The position numbers and the translations under genes are program-made. 50,278 nt of DNA from Gammaproteobacteria bacterium (GTDB taxonomy: Bacteria > Pseudomonadota > Gammaproteobacteria > GCA-002705445 > GCA-002716945), in the NCBI GenBank assembly GCA_029246085.1, contig JAQWOB010000013.1, positions 1 through 50,278 on the forward strand, written 5' to 3'. This document shows positions 1 to 8,907 of the stretch, piece after piece. The notes beneath the pieces are model-generated. The model was not told the origin of the DNA, did not search any database, and worked only from the letters and a program-made list of their open reading frames with translations. Numbering within the stretch: the stretch's first letter is position 1; each line of letters starts with the position of its first letter.

Positions 1-780
1 CCATGCGTTAGAACAGCAATGTCATGCGTAGGTGCGGGCAGATGCGAGATGTCAAACATTAATGAGCATAAGGCACATAGATTATTAGTTAATAACTTTA
101 TAGATGATATGCATAGACCTGCATTACCATATAAGTTTAAATTTAAGGTTTCTGGATGTGCAAATGATTGCATGAACTCAATAGAAAGAGCGGATATGTC
201 GATTATTGGAACATGGAGAGATGACATTAAAATCGATCAAGCTGAATTTAAAGAGTATGTTGGTTTGAAAGGAAGAAAGCATGTAATTGATAATATAGTT
301 ACGCGATGTCCTACTAATGCTATTTCTTTGAATGATGATGATTCAGTAACAATTGATAACCAAAATTGCGTGAAGTGTATGCATTGTCTTAATGTTGTAC
401 CTAAAGCATTTCAGCCTGGCGACGATAAAGGTGCGACTGTTCTTATGGGTGGCAAAAGAACTTTAAAAATTGGTGATTTAATGGGAACGGTAATAGTGCC
501 TTTCATGAAATTAGAATCACAAGAAGATTGGGATAAGCTCGTTGAAATTGCTGAAGAATCAATAGATTTTTGGGCTGATAATGCGCTTGAACATGAAAGA
601 TGCGGAGAAATGATTGAAAGAATTGGTCTCGTAAACTTTTTAGAAGGAATAGGAATTGAAGTAGACCCTAACATGGTTGGAAATCCTAGAGAATCTAGTT
701 ACTTTAGAGGTGACGGATGGGATGGAGAGGCAGTTAAATGGTATGAAAGAGCAGACGCTAAAGATAAAGATACAGCTTAA
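1..780 (+). CDS. dsrA: Reverse dissimilatory sulfite reductase alpha subunit (partial, 5' end outside window)
   Basis: C-terminal 259 residues of DsrA, which with DsrB forms the cytoplasmic siroheme sulfite reductase that in sulfur oxidisers works in the oxidative direction. The frame is open from base 1, reading PCVRTAMSCVG, so the Met at 19 is internal. Visible cluster/siroheme ligands are a CX5C (visible codons 9 and 15) and a CX3C (53 and 57); a ferredoxin domain follows with an RCPTNA Cys (103) and CVKCMHC (123, 126, 129). Fourteen bases separate it from dsrB. Its promoter lies upstream of the window. The reverse (oxidative) assignment is inferred from the dsrEFH and dsrL genes that follow, which accompany the sulfur-oxidising pathway. 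Confidence 0.96.
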   Translation, partial: PCVRTAMSCVGAGRCEMSNINEHKAHRLLVNNFIDDMHRPALPYKFKFKVSGCANDCMNSIERADMSIIGTWRDDIKIDQAEFKEYVGLKGRKHVIDNIVTRCPTNAISLNDDDSVTIDNQNCVKCMHCLNVVPKAFQPGDDKGATVLMGGKRTLKIGDLMGTVIVPFMKLESQEDWDKLVEIAEESIDFWADNALEHERCGEMIERIGLVNFLEGIGIEVDPNMVGNPRESSYFRGDGWDGEAVKWYERADAKDKDTA

Positions 781-794
781 CGAGAAATAAGATT

Positions 795-1886
795 ATGGCA
801 GAAGTAAAAACAGAAAAAAAACAAATGAGAGCGCCAATTGAAACGGGTGCACCAGATGGTTTCCAATACATGCATCCAACGATGCGTAAAAATTTTGGTC
901 AGTGGAAATGGCATGATCACCCTAGACCTGGCGTATTAAGGCATGCTGCTAAAAGTGGTGATGAGATTTGGACAGTGAGAGCTGGAACTCAGAGAATTTT
1001 AGATGTATTCACTTTACGCACACTATGCGATATTGGTGATAAGTTTGCCGATGGATTTGTAAGATTTACAATTAGAAGTAATATTGAGTATATGCTCAAA
1101 GACGCTTCAAGAGTAGAGCCATTAATAGAAGCCCTTGAGAAAGAAGGCTTTGTTGTTGGAGGCACTAAAAATAGTGTTGCAATGATCTCGCATACACAAG
1201 GGTGGTTACATTGTGACATCCCTGGAACTGATGCATCTGGTGTAGTGAAAGCTATGATGGATGAACTAATAGATGAATTTAAAAATAATGATATGCCTAA
1301 TAGAGTGCATATGACTACATCTTGTTGCCAAATTAATTGTGGCGGACAAGGTGATATTGCAATTAATATACAGCACACTAAACCACCAAAAATTAACCAT
1401 GACTTAGTATCAAATGTATGCGAAAGACCATCGGTTGTAGCAAGGTGCCCTGTAGCTGCTATTAGACCAGCAATGGTAAATGGACAAGCTTCGTTGGAAG
1501 TGGATGAAAAAAAATGTATCTGTTGTGGTGCTTGTTTCCCTCCATGTCCACCAATGCAAATCAATGATCCGGAACATAGTAAGTTAGCAATTTGGGTTGG
1601 TGGTAATCACTCAAATGCTCGTAGCAAACCAACTTTCCAAAAATTAGTGGCAGCAGGAATACCTAATAATCCGCCAAGATGGCCAGAAGCTACTGCAATT
1701 GTTAAAAGAATTCTTTCAAAGTATAAAGAAGACGCAAAGGATTGGGAACGTATCAACGACTGGATTGAAAGGATAGGTTGGCCAAGATTTTTTGAATTAA
1801 CAGAACTTCCATTTACTAAGTATCATATTGATAACTGGCGTGGTGGCAGAAAAACTCTAAACTCTTCTACATACATTAGATTTTAA
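795..1886 (+). CDS. dsrB: Reverse dissimilatory sulfite reductase beta subunit
   Basis: Full-length DsrB (363 aa), partner of DsrA in the alpha2beta2 enzyme. Cysteines at 140, 177, 178 and 182 (SCCQINCGG) lie in the siroheme/[4Fe-4S] region. An inserted ferredoxin domain carries RCPVAAI (C218) and CICCGACFPPCPP (C241, C244, C247, C251). The ending with WIERIGWPRFF resembles the DsrA C-terminal region, as expected for paralogous subunits. Only a weak ribosome binding site precedes the ATG; the 14-base gap to dsrA fits translation within one operon. It belongs to the same transcription unit as the downstream dsrEFHC genes. Confidence 0.97.
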   Translation: MAEVKTEKKQMRAPIETGAPDGFQYMHPTMRKNFGQWKWHDHPRPGVLRHAAKSGDEIWTVRAGTQRILDVFTLRTLCDIGDKFADGFVRFTIRSNIEYMLKDASRVEPLIEALEKEGFVVGGTKNSVAMISHTQGWLHCDIPGTDASGVVKAMMDELIDEFKNNDMPNRVHMTTSCCQINCGGQGDIAINIQHTKPPKINHDLVSNVCERPSVVARCPVAAIRPAMVNGQASLEVDEKKCICCGACFPPCPPMQINDPEHSKLAIWVGGNHSNARSKPTFQKLVAAGIPNNPPRWPEATAIVKRILSKYKEDAKDWERINDWIERIGWPRFFELTELPFTKYHIDNWRGGRKTLNSSTYIRF

Positions 1887-1899
1887 ACAAGGATTGTTT

Positions 1900-2292
1900 A
1901 TGTTATTCGGTATATTAGTTAACGAAGGCCCTTATCAACATCAAGCATCTGATAGCGCATATCTATTTGCAAAAGCTGCAATAGAAGAAGGGCATAAAAT
2001 TTTTCGTGTTTTTTTCTATCATGATGGTGTAAATAATGGGACAAGACTAGCAACACCACCTCAAGATGATAGACATATTCCCAATAGATGGTCAGAACTA
2101 GCTGCAGAGCATGAGATTGATCTTGTCCTCTGTGTAGCAGCAGCTCAAAGACGTGGAATGGTTGACCCGGATGAAATGAAAAGAAATAAAAAAGATGCAG
2201 ATAATATTGCAGAAAAATTTAGAATATCGGGATTAGGACAGCTTATAGAAGCAGGCGTTCAAACTGAACGTTTAATAACTTTTGGTGATTAA
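1900..2292 (+). CDS. dsrE: Sulfurtransferase DsrE
   Basis: DsrE, subunit of the DsrE2F2H2 hexamer that passes sulfur toward DsrC. I place the start at the ATG at 1900 rather than the in-frame TTG at 1894: an AAGG lies 7 nt upstream, and the protein then begins MLFGILVNEGPYQHQAS, typical of the family. With this start the conserved catalytic cysteine in DLVLCVAAAQ is residue 78, the same number as the essential Cys78 described for Allochromatium DsrE. It ends with TAA directly abutting the dsrF ATG, implying coupled translation. 130 aa, normal length. Confidence 0.95.
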   Translation: MLFGILVNEGPYQHQASDSAYLFAKAAIEEGHKIFRVFFYHDGVNNGTRLATPPQDDRHIPNRWSELAAEHEIDLVLCVAAAQRRGMVDPDEMKRNKKDADNIAEKFRISGLGQLIEAGVQTERLITFGD

Positions 2293-2676
2293 ATGGAAGA
2301 AGAATTAGAAAGTGGGGTAGTTAAAAAGTTTCTATATATAAATAGACGAGCTCCTCATGGAACAGTTTATGCTCATGAAGCACTTGAAGTTGTTTTAATA
2401 GGGGCTGCATTTGAACAAGATGTTAGTCTAGCTTTTATAGATGATGGTGTTTTCCAATTAAAAAAAGATCAAGATACCTCAGAAATTAATACTAAAAACT
2501 TTTCTAAAATTTTTTCAGCTTTAGAAATGTATGATGTAGAAAAATTATATGTAGAAAAAGAATCACTTGAATTAAGAGGTCTGACGGAAGATGACTTATC
2601 CGTCGATGTTAAGGTTATCGATAGTGCTGAAATGAAAAAACTTATTACAGATAGCGAGGTTATATTTAATTTCTAA
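2293..2676 (+). CDS. dsrF: DsrF subunit of the DsrEFH sulfur relay complex
   Basis: 127-aa DsrE/F-family protein starting on the base after the dsrE stop and overlapping dsrH by one base (TAATG). It contains no cysteine, in keeping with DsrF being the subunit of the DsrEFH hexamer that does not carry the active sulfur. NRRAPHGTVYAHEALEVVL near the N-terminus and AFIDDGVFQL are typical of the fold. The role is inferred as structural or docking within the hexamer. Confidence 0.93.
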   Translation: MEEELESGVVKKFLYINRRAPHGTVYAHEALEVVLIGAAFEQDVSLAFIDDGVFQLKKDQDTSEINTKNFSKIFSALEMYDVEKLYVEKESLELRGLTEDDLSVDVKVIDSAEMKKLITDSEVIFNF

Positions 2677-2978
2677 TGTTACACACAGTAAATAAATCAC
2701 CTTTTGAAAAAAATAGCTTAGAAACCTGTCTTAGATTAATTGATGAAAGTTCTTCAATTCTTCTGATTGAGGATGGTGTTTATGGAGCTCTTAAAAATAC
2801 TAGTGTTTCAGACAGTGTTATAAATGCACAAAAAACAACAAAAATATATGTGTTAGGCCCAGATTTAAAAGCAAGAGGACTTGATAAAAGCTCTCTAATC
2901 TCTAATATAGAGGTAATAGATTATAAAGGTTTTGTTAATCTGACCATAGAGAATGAAAAAATTCAAAACTGGTTATAA
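2676..2978 (+). CDS. dsrH: DsrH subunit of the DsrEFH sulfur relay complex
   Basis: 100-aa DsrH/TusB-family protein. It begins MLHTVNKSPFEKNSLETC, with the family's single conserved cysteine here at residue 18, followed by LLIEDGVYGAL. It overlaps the dsrF stop by one base, so translation is probably coupled. It completes the hexamer with DsrE and DsrF. 16 bases separate it from dsrC, which has its own strong ribosome binding site, consistent with DsrC being needed in larger amounts than the relay proteins. Confidence 0.94.
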   Translation: MLHTVNKSPFEKNSLETCLRLIDESSSILLIEDGVYGALKNTSVSDSVINAQKTTKIYVLGPDLKARGLDKSSLISNIEVIDYKGFVNLTIENEKIQNWL

Positions 2979-2994
2979 ATTAGAGGAGTAAATT

Positions 2995-3327
2995 ATGCCG
3001 ATAGAAGTAAATGGAAAATCTTTTGAGACAGATGAAGAAGGGTACTTAGCCGATCTAAGTCTGTGGGAAAAAGATTTGGCTACAGCAATGGCCAAAGAAG
3101 ACGATATTGATCTTACTGATGATCACTGGGATATTATTAATTTTCTACGTGAATACTATGAAGAATATCAAATTGCACCAGCTGTTAGAGTTTTAACTAA
3201 AGCAGTAGGAAAAAAACTTGGTAAAGATAAAGGCAATAGTAAATATCTTTATGAGTTATTTCCATATGGACCAGGAAAACAAGCTTGTAAGTTTGCTGGG
3301 TTACCAAAACCAACTGGTTGCGTATAA
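2995..3327 (+). CDS. dsrC: Sulfur carrier protein DsrC
   Basis: 110-aa DsrC/TusE-family sulfur carrier, the substrate-bearing partner of DsrAB, DsrEFH and DsrK. Both redox cysteines of the flexible C-terminal arm are present: penultimate Cys109 and Cys98, separated by ten residues (ACKFAGLPKPTGCV), which marks true DsrC rather than TusE-only proteins that lack the second cysteine. A GAGGAG ribosome binding site sits 7 nt before the ATG, one of the best in the cluster. It lies between dsrH and dsrM in the canonical order. Confidence 0.97.
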   Translation: MPIEVNGKSFETDEEGYLADLSLWEKDLATAMAKEDDIDLTDDHWDIINFLREYYEEYQIAPAVRVLTKAVGKKLGKDKGNSKYLYELFPYGPGKQACKFAGLPKPTGCV

Positions 3328-3357
3328 ACTTTATACCGAAATAAGGAGAGATAAGGT

Positions 3358-4095
3358 ATGTCATTTGTGACCATATTCTATGGAATATCATTCTATGTGG
3401 CTACTTTAATTCTCTTTATAGGTTTGGGATATAGAATTTATGAATATTCTATAATTCCATCACCTTTAAAAATTCCAACTCCCCCAGCACCTAAGACTAA
3501 AAGTGGTGTTGCTATTAGATTATTCCGTGAAGTTGTATTTTTTGAAAGTTTATTTTCAGCAACTAAATGGACATGGTTATTTGGCTGGCTTTTCCATTTT
3601 GCATTGTTATTGGCTGCTCTAAGACATCTAAGATATTTCACTGATCCGGTGTGGTTTTGGGTTTCATGGGAAATTGTTCAAGCCGCTGGTCATTATGCTG
3701 GGTACATGATGGTCTTTGGATTAATTGGATTATTAGCTAGAAGAATATTCGTAGATAGAGTGCGATATATCTCTAATCCATCAGATTATTTAATGTTAAT
3801 ACTTATAATTGCTATAGCAGTTACAGGACTATTAATGAAATGGTTCCATACAGATATTTATGCTGTAAAAATGTTTTTCATTGGGCTTATGTATTTCCAA
3901 TGGTCGGAACTACCCAGTGATTTTATATTACTATTACACCTTTCTCTTGTATTGCTTTTGATGATAATATTCCCTTATAGTAAATTATTACATGCGCCAG
4001 GACTATTTTTTAGTCCCACCAGAAATCAAACTGATAACGCGCGTGATCAAAGGCATATATCAGATTGGGCAAAAAAATTAGAGTCTAAAAAGTAG
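3358..4095 (+). CDS. dsrM: Membrane b-type cytochrome DsrM
   Basis: 245-aa integral membrane protein with about five hydrophobic segments and several histidines placed as in NarI-like haem b proteins (for example LFHFALLLAALRHLR and the HYAGYMMVFG segment). DsrM is the quinone-reactive haem subunit of the DsrMKJOP complex and binds DsrK on the cytoplasmic side. AAGGAG lies upstream of the ATG and dsrK follows after 8 bases. The C-terminus (NARDQRHISDWAKKLESKK) is hydrophilic and probably cytoplasmic. Confidence 0.93.
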   Translation: MSFVTIFYGISFYVATLILFIGLGYRIYEYSIIPSPLKIPTPPAPKTKSGVAIRLFREVVFFESLFSATKWTWLFGWLFHFALLLAALRHLRYFTDPVWFWVSWEIVQAAGHYAGYMMVFGLIGLLARRIFVDRVRYISNPSDYLMLILIIAIAVTGLLMKWFHTDIYAVKMFFIGLMYFQWSELPSDFILLLHLSLVLLLMIIFPYSKLLHAPGLFFSPTRNQTDNARDQRHISDWAKKLESKK

Positions 4096-4103
4096 GTTAT
4101 ATT

Positions 4104-5597
4104 ATGGCAGTAAAAGAATTCGAAAAACCTATTTTAAAAGAATATACACCAATCCCTAAATTAGTAGAAGAAGCTACATCACATTTAGCGCCTTTTAAAT
4201 CAAAAGAAGAATTCCAAAAATCGCTAGGTTATCCTGGTGAATTAGTTGAAAATTGGGAAGAAGTAGCACTTGATAAGATGGGTGATTTACTGAAAAAATA
4301 TCGGTCACTTAGAGTCTATATGGACTCATGTATTCAATGTGGTGCTTGTACTGATAAATGCCATTATTATCTAGGGACTAAAGATCCTAATAATATGCCG
4401 GTTGGCAGACAAAATTTAATGCGCGGAGTATACCGAAAACATTTTACTTTACCTGGAAAATTTTTTCCTAAACTTGTTGGTGCCGTAGATTTAACAAAAG
4501 AAGTCTTAGATGATTGGTATTCTTATTATCACCAGTGTTCACAGTGCAGAAGATGTGCTGTTTTTTGTCCAATAGGAATAGATACCGCTGAAATTTCAAT
4601 GGCTGCTAGAGAAATTATGGATTCTGTTGGAGTAGGACAAAAGTATTGTAATGAGATAATTGGTAAAGCTAATAAAATAGGTAACAATCTAGGCTTGCCT
4701 AAACCTGCTTTAGCAGACACTTTAGAGGGACTAGAGGAAGACGTAGAGGAAGAAACAGGAATAGATGTTAAATTCCCATTAGATGTTAAAGGGGCGGACG
4801 TACTACTTATTACACCTTCTGCAGATTTTTTTGCAGAACCACATGTTGATGGTTTGATTGGATATGCAAAAGTTTTTCATGAAGCTGGCATTAGCTGGAC
4901 ATTAAGTTCGTATGCAAGTGAAGCAGCAAATTTTGGTATGTTCATTGGTAGTTATGACAATATGAGAAAGCTAGCCCTGAGAATCCGTGAAGCTGCATTA
5001 GAATTAGGTGTTAAAAGAATTGTTTTTGGTGAGTGTGGTCATGCCTGGAGAGTTGCCTACAGCTTTTTGAATACATTAGCAGGCCCGTTTGACTTTTTGG
5101 ATCCAAGATATCCCGTACCACAGCATATTTGTGAGGTTACTCACGACCTTATTAATAAAAACATACTAAAATTTGATAAATCTGCGAATGATGGGAAAGT
5201 CATTACATTTCATGATTCTTGCAATGTAGCGAGAGCCTCAGGCATGGGTGATGTCATGGGTGGCCAATTCAGTCTCCCAAGGGATATTATAAAAGCTACA
5301 ACTAATAATTTTTATGATATGGATGATGACACTATTATGGAAAAAACCTTCTGTTGCGGTGGTGGTGGCGGCCTTTTAACGGATGATTTGATTGAGCTTA
5401 GGATGAAAGGCGCTCAACCCAGAATGGAAGCTTTAAAAAGGGTTGTAGAAGACCATGGAGTGACGCATATGGCTGCAATATGTGCCATTTGTAAGAGCCA
5501 GTTTTCAAAAGCATTCCAGTATTATGGTTTTGAATTAGACCAAATTATCAGTTTACATCAACTTGTTGGTGATGCCCTGATAATGACTAAAAAATAG
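4104..5597 (+). CDS. dsrK: DsrK, HdrD-like iron-sulfur subunit of DsrMKJOP
   Basis: 497-aa cytoplasmic subunit that is thought to exchange electrons with the DsrC disulfide/thiol pair. Two ferredoxin-type [4Fe-4S] sites are visible at C76, C79, C82, C86 (CIQCGACTDKC) and C145, C148, C151, C155 (CSQCRRCAVFC). The C-terminal half has the HdrB/HdrD-like CCG features FCCGGGGG and HDSCNVARASG, which in the family hold the catalytic cluster. Translation follows dsrM after 8 bases. Its stop codon overlaps the left end of an inverted repeat and an apparent internal promoter that separates it from dsrL. Confidence 0.95.
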   Translation: MAVKEFEKPILKEYTPIPKLVEEATSHLAPFKSKEEFQKSLGYPGELVENWEEVALDKMGDLLKKYRSLRVYMDSCIQCGACTDKCHYYLGTKDPNNMPVGRQNLMRGVYRKHFTLPGKFFPKLVGAVDLTKEVLDDWYSYYHQCSQCRRCAVFCPIGIDTAEISMAAREIMDSVGVGQKYCNEIIGKANKIGNNLGLPKPALADTLEGLEEDVEEETGIDVKFPLDVKGADVLLITPSADFFAEPHVDGLIGYAKVFHEAGISWTLSSYASEAANFGMFIGSYDNMRKLALRIREAALELGVKRIVFGECGHAWRVAYSFLNTLAGPFDFLDPRYPVPQHICEVTHDLINKNILKFDKSANDGKVITFHDSCNVARASGMGDVMGGQFSLPRDIIKATTNNFYDMDDDTIMEKTFCCGGGGGLLTDDLIELRMKGAQPRMEALKRVVEDHGVTHMAAICAICKSQFSKAFQYYGFELDQIISLHQLVGDALIMTKK

Positions 5598-5626
5598 CTT
5601 TAGAGCTAAAGCTCTTATGCTATAAT
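5596..5626 (+). promoter_or_regulatory. Inverted repeat plus extended -10 promoter between dsrK and dsrL
   Basis: A perfect 8-bp inverted repeat (AGCTTTAG-AG-CTAAAGCT, 5596-5613) starts at the dsrK stop codon. It is followed by TGC-TATAAT (5618-5626), an exact extended -10 element. No good -35 is visible; the inverted repeat covers that place. The predicted start of transcription is near 5633, giving a leader of about 45 nt to dsrL. The repeat could be an operator or a weak hairpin at the end of the upstream message. Confidence 0.5.
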
Positions 5627-5676
5627 TATCCAATATTAGAGAAGAAGAATAAACTTATATAAAGTGTGAGATAATC

Positions 5677-7650
5677 ATGACTAAGCTAGAACAAACAATA
5701 AATGCGATGAAAGAGGAAAGTACCTTCAGAAGATATGAAGAGGGTAATCACGAATATTCTGACTTCTCAAAACAAATCTTCAAAGAAGACACATCACATA
5801 AATGTCCAACTTATATTCATAAAACACCTCCGTGCCAAGGCAGTTGCCCATCTGGTGAAGACATACGTGGATGGTTACAAATTGTAAGAGGAATTGAAAA
5901 AGCTCCAGAAGGAATGAGCATGTCTGAATATGCGTTTAGAAGATCTACTACAGCGAATCCTTTCCCATCTCAAATGGGGAGAGTTTGTCCAGCACCTTGT
6001 CAAAGTGGATGCAATAGAAACGAAGTAGATGACTATGTTGGTATTAATGCTGTCGAACAATTCATTGGTGATAAAGCTTTTAAAGAAAATTATAAATTTG
6101 AATCTGCTCCTAAATTATTAAAGGAAAGAGTGGCAATTATTGGTGGAGGACCAGCTGGTCTATCTGCTGCATTTCAATTACGTAAAATGGGTTATGCCTC
6201 TACAATTTTTGAAGAGCGTGAGGACTTAGGTGGAATGATGCGTTATGGAATCCCTAACTATAGAACGCCACGCGATATATTGGATGCTGAAATTAAGCGT
6301 ATTCTTGATTTGGGTGATATAGAAGTTATTTTAAACAAGAGAGTCGGCAAAGATATACCGATGGAAGAAGTTGAAGATGCATATGATGCAGTACTTTGGA
6401 CTATAGGTTGCTGGAATGGCAAAGCTCTACCAATCGAAGGAAGCGATGCTGAGAATTGTTTAAGTGGAGTAGCATTTCTAGAAGCTTTTTGTCAAGGCAG
6501 ATTAAAAGTTGGGTCTAAAAAAGTTGTTTGTGTTGGTGGTGGTGATACTTCAATAGACGTAGTATCGGTTGCTAGAAGACTTGGACATATTTCAACTATG
6601 AATGACCAAGAAAGTCCAGAAGCTATTGTACATGGTTATGTTGCACAAGATGTTTCAGAATCAGCTATCAAAGAGGGCGCGGAAGTTACATTAACTTCTC
6701 TATTCCAAAAAGAAGAAATGACGGCTGCTGAACAAGAAGTTAATGATGCTATTCATGAAGGAGTAACAATAATTAATGGTGTTATACCAGTCAGAATAGA
6801 GAAAGATGAGAATAACAGAGCAGTTGCAATAATTATTGCTAAATGTGCTTTTGAAGACAATAAGCCAGTCCCTGTTGAAGGATCTGAGCAAAGAATTGAG
6901 GCTGACTTAATTGTTTCAGCTATTGGTCAATCACCAGACATAGAAGGTTTAGAAGCTCTGGGTAATGATTATGGTTTTTTTGATGTCGATGATTTTTATA
7001 GACATAAAACTAAAGAAGGACATTTTGTGGCTGGCGATATTGTTAGACCGCATTTATTAACTACGGCAATAGGTCAGGGCTCAATAGCATCGCAGTCTAT
7101 AAAAAGTTTTTTTGAAAACAAAGATTTTAAACGCAGACCTAAAGTTGATGTGCATCATTTCAGTTTATTAGATAAGTTAAGAGAAACAGATCAACAGCCG
7201 GAAGAGTATAAACCAGTTTTTGAAGATCCTGCGTCTCTAACAGGTACAGATACTAGTAAATCTGTAATTCATAATTATGAAGATCGTTCATCTCAAGAAG
7301 TTATACCTTCTACTGAATTGTTTTTAGGACACTTTGAGAAAGAAGATAGATTAAAAAGAGGCGAAGCTGTCCCTTCTGGGGATGATGTTATAGACCACTA
7401 TGAAGATAGAATTATTGGTTTTACAGAAGAAGATGCAATTAAAGAAGCGTCACGATGCATGAGTTGTGGGATGTGTTTTGAGTGTGATAATTGTGTAATT
7501 TACTGTCCTCAAGATGCAGTCTTCCGTGTTAAAAAAGATGAATCTACAATGGGTAGATATGTTGATACCGATTATGATAAATGTATCGGGTGTCATATTT
7601 GCGCCGATGTTTGTCCAACTGGATATATTAAAATGGGTCTAGGCGAGTAA
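5677..7650 (+). CDS. dsrL: DsrL iron-sulfur flavoprotein NAD(P)H oxidoreductase
   Basis: 657-aa cytoplasmic glutamate-synthase-small-subunit-like flavoprotein which interacts with DsrAB and in sulfur oxidisers passes its electrons to NAD(P)+. Domains: N-terminal cysteine-rich Fe-S part (CPTYIHKTPPCQGSCPSG and CPAPCQSGCNR), FAD-binding GGGPAGLSAAF, pyridine-nucleotide-binding VCVGGGDTSIDVV, then a C-terminal ferredoxin domain with CMSCGMCFECDNCVIYCP and CIGCHICADVCP. The full C-terminal ferredoxin part is present. The gene follows a 79-base gap containing a probable promoter, so it and dsrJOPNR may be transcribed separately from dsrAB. The ribosome binding site (GTGAG) is weak. Confidence 0.95.
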   Translation: MTKLEQTINAMKEESTFRRYEEGNHEYSDFSKQIFKEDTSHKCPTYIHKTPPCQGSCPSGEDIRGWLQIVRGIEKAPEGMSMSEYAFRRSTTANPFPSQMGRVCPAPCQSGCNRNEVDDYVGINAVEQFIGDKAFKENYKFESAPKLLKERVAIIGGGPAGLSAAFQLRKMGYASTIFEEREDLGGMMRYGIPNYRTPRDILDAEIKRILDLGDIEVILNKRVGKDIPMEEVEDAYDAVLWTIGCWNGKALPIEGSDAENCLSGVAFLEAFCQGRLKVGSKKVVCVGGGDTSIDVVSVARRLGHISTMNDQESPEAIVHGYVAQDVSESAIKEGAEVTLTSLFQKEEMTAAEQEVNDAIHEGVTIINGVIPVRIEKDENNRAVAIIIAKCAFEDNKPVPVEGSEQRIEADLIVSAIGQSPDIEGLEALGNDYGFFDVDDFYRHKTKEGHFVAGDIVRPHLLTTAIGQGSIASQSIKSFFENKDFKRRPKVDVHHFSLLDKLRETDQQPEEYKPVFEDPASLTGTDTSKSVIHNYEDRSSQEVIPSTELFLGHFEKEDRLKRGEAVPSGDDVIDHYEDRIIGFTEEDAIKEASRCMSCGMCFECDNCVIYCPQDAVFRVKKDESTMGRYVDTDYDKCIGCHICADVCPTGYIKMGLGE

Positions 7651-7692
7651 TTAGTAAAGCTAATTAATTGGTAGCAACTTAGGAGAGAGATT

Positions 7693-8172
7693 GTGTCCCA
7701 ACTTACTAAAATATTAGCTATTTCAATAATGGTATTTATTCCTATTTCTTCGTATTCACATGATGATGGAAAGCATTCTTTAATAGGTGAATCTAAAGCT
7801 GATAAATTGGATCAATGCGTAGAACCTACAGAAGTTATGCAAAAAGAGCATTTTGAATTTCTTTACCATCAGCGCGAAAATACAGTTGAAAAGGGAATAA
7901 GAACTAAAAACCATAGTTTAGCAAATTGTATAGATTGTCATGTTTCTCATGATGAAAAAGGAAAGGCTATTCCTGTGAATGCTGAAGGTCAGTTTTGTCA
8001 AACTTGTCATGTAAAAACAGCAGTAAACATAGATTGCTTCTCATGTCATGCAACTGTCCCTAGAGATAATTCATCAAAAATTAAATCTACAGGTCATAAT
8101 CAAAATATACACATTGAATCTACTGCAAATAATTTAGTAGAATATTATAAAGAGACTAATTATGAGAAATAG
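7693..8172 (+). CDS. dsrJ: Periplasmic triheme cytochrome c DsrJ
   Basis: 159-aa exported cytochrome with an N-terminal signal or anchor (residues 1-22) and three CXXCH haem c sites at 79-83, 102-106 and 115-119. Cys42, in QCVEPTEVMQ, matches the conserved cysteine that serves as an unusual distal haem ligand in Allochromatium DsrJ (Cys46 there). The start is GTG, chosen because AGGAGAGAG lies just upstream. The 3' end overlaps dsrO by 11 bases. It is the periplasmic subunit of DsrMKJOP. Confidence 0.94.
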   Translation: MSQLTKILAISIMVFIPISSYSHDDGKHSLIGESKADKLDQCVEPTEVMQKEHFEFLYHQRENTVEKGIRTKNHSLANCIDCHVSHDEKGKAIPVNAEGQFCQTCHVKTAVNIDCFSCHATVPRDNSSKIKSTGHNQNIHIESTANNLVEYYKETNYEK

Positions 8173-8902
8173 TGCGGAACTAACAAGAAGAGAGTTTATA
8201 GTAAAATCTGTTACAGCTATTTCAGCTGTATATATCATACCTGATCTTATTCCTAAAGCTGTTGCTGCCAAACCTTTAGATCTGGAAGTTAGCGCTAAAA
8301 CAAAATGGGCTATTAATGTTGATGTTAATAAATGCGTAGATGGCTGTACTGCTTGTGTAGAGGCGTGCGTAGATGAGAATGGACTCTATGGATTTGATAG
8401 GCCAGAGACTGATTCGCAATGGATTAGGAAACTTCAAATTAAAGATATTAAGACTGATAAAGTTACAACATTACCAATGATGTGTCAGCACTGTGAAAAC
8501 CCTCCATGCGTCGATGTTTGCCCTACCGGAGCATCATTTAGGAGAGAAGATGGTATTGTCATGGTTAATCAGCATACATGTATTGGTTGTAGATATTGCA
8601 TGATGGCTTGCCCATTTAAAGCTAGATCATTTGTACACGAAAATCTAACAGAACAAGTAACAAGTGCTCCACGAGGGAAAGGTTGCGTTGAAAGTTGCAA
8701 TCTTTGCGTTAACAGAATAGACCATGGCTCTGAAACAACTGCTTGTGAAGAAGCTTGTATGAAAGAAGGACACCATGCGATTACTTTTGGTGATTTAGCT
8801 GACCCAAATAGTAGAGTGAGTCTTGCAATGCAAGCCAAACCTAGTAGGCGTCTAAGAGAAGATTTAAAGCTTAAACAAAGAGTAACTTACTCAGGATTTT
8901 AA
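8162..8902 (+). CDS. dsrO: DsrO, Tat-exported periplasmic ferredoxin subunit
   Basis: 246-aa periplasmic iron-sulfur protein. A twin-arginine signal TRREFIVKS is followed by a hydrophobic stretch and an AVAA cleavage region. Four cysteine groups follow: CVDGCTACVEAC, CQHCENPPCVDVCP, CIGCRYCMMACP and a last group CVESCNLC with the later CEEAC, as in NrfC/DmsB-type proteins holding several [4Fe-4S] clusters. It relays electrons between DsrJ and the membrane protein DsrP, whose gene starts 5 bases downstream. Confidence 0.94.
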   Translation: MRNSAELTRREFIVKSVTAISAVYIIPDLIPKAVAAKPLDLEVSAKTKWAINVDVNKCVDGCTACVEACVDENGLYGFDRPETDSQWIRKLQIKDIKTDKVTTLPMMCQHCENPPCVDVCPTGASFRREDGIVMVNQHTCIGCRYCMMACPFKARSFVHENLTEQVTSAPRGKGCVESCNLCVNRIDHGSETTACEEACMKEGHHAITFGDLADPNSRVSLAMQAKPSRRLREDLKLKQRVTYSGF

Positions 8903-8907
8903 TCATA

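Noticed and set aside
19-780. Start of dsrA at the Met codon at 19
   Set aside because: The frame is open to base 1 and the residues before it (PCVRTA) belong to the conserved DsrA cysteine region, so the gene is cut by the window edge.
1894-1899. TTG start for dsrE at 1894
   Set aside because: The ATG at 1900 has better ribosome binding site spacing and places the catalytic Cys at position 78 as in the known protein.
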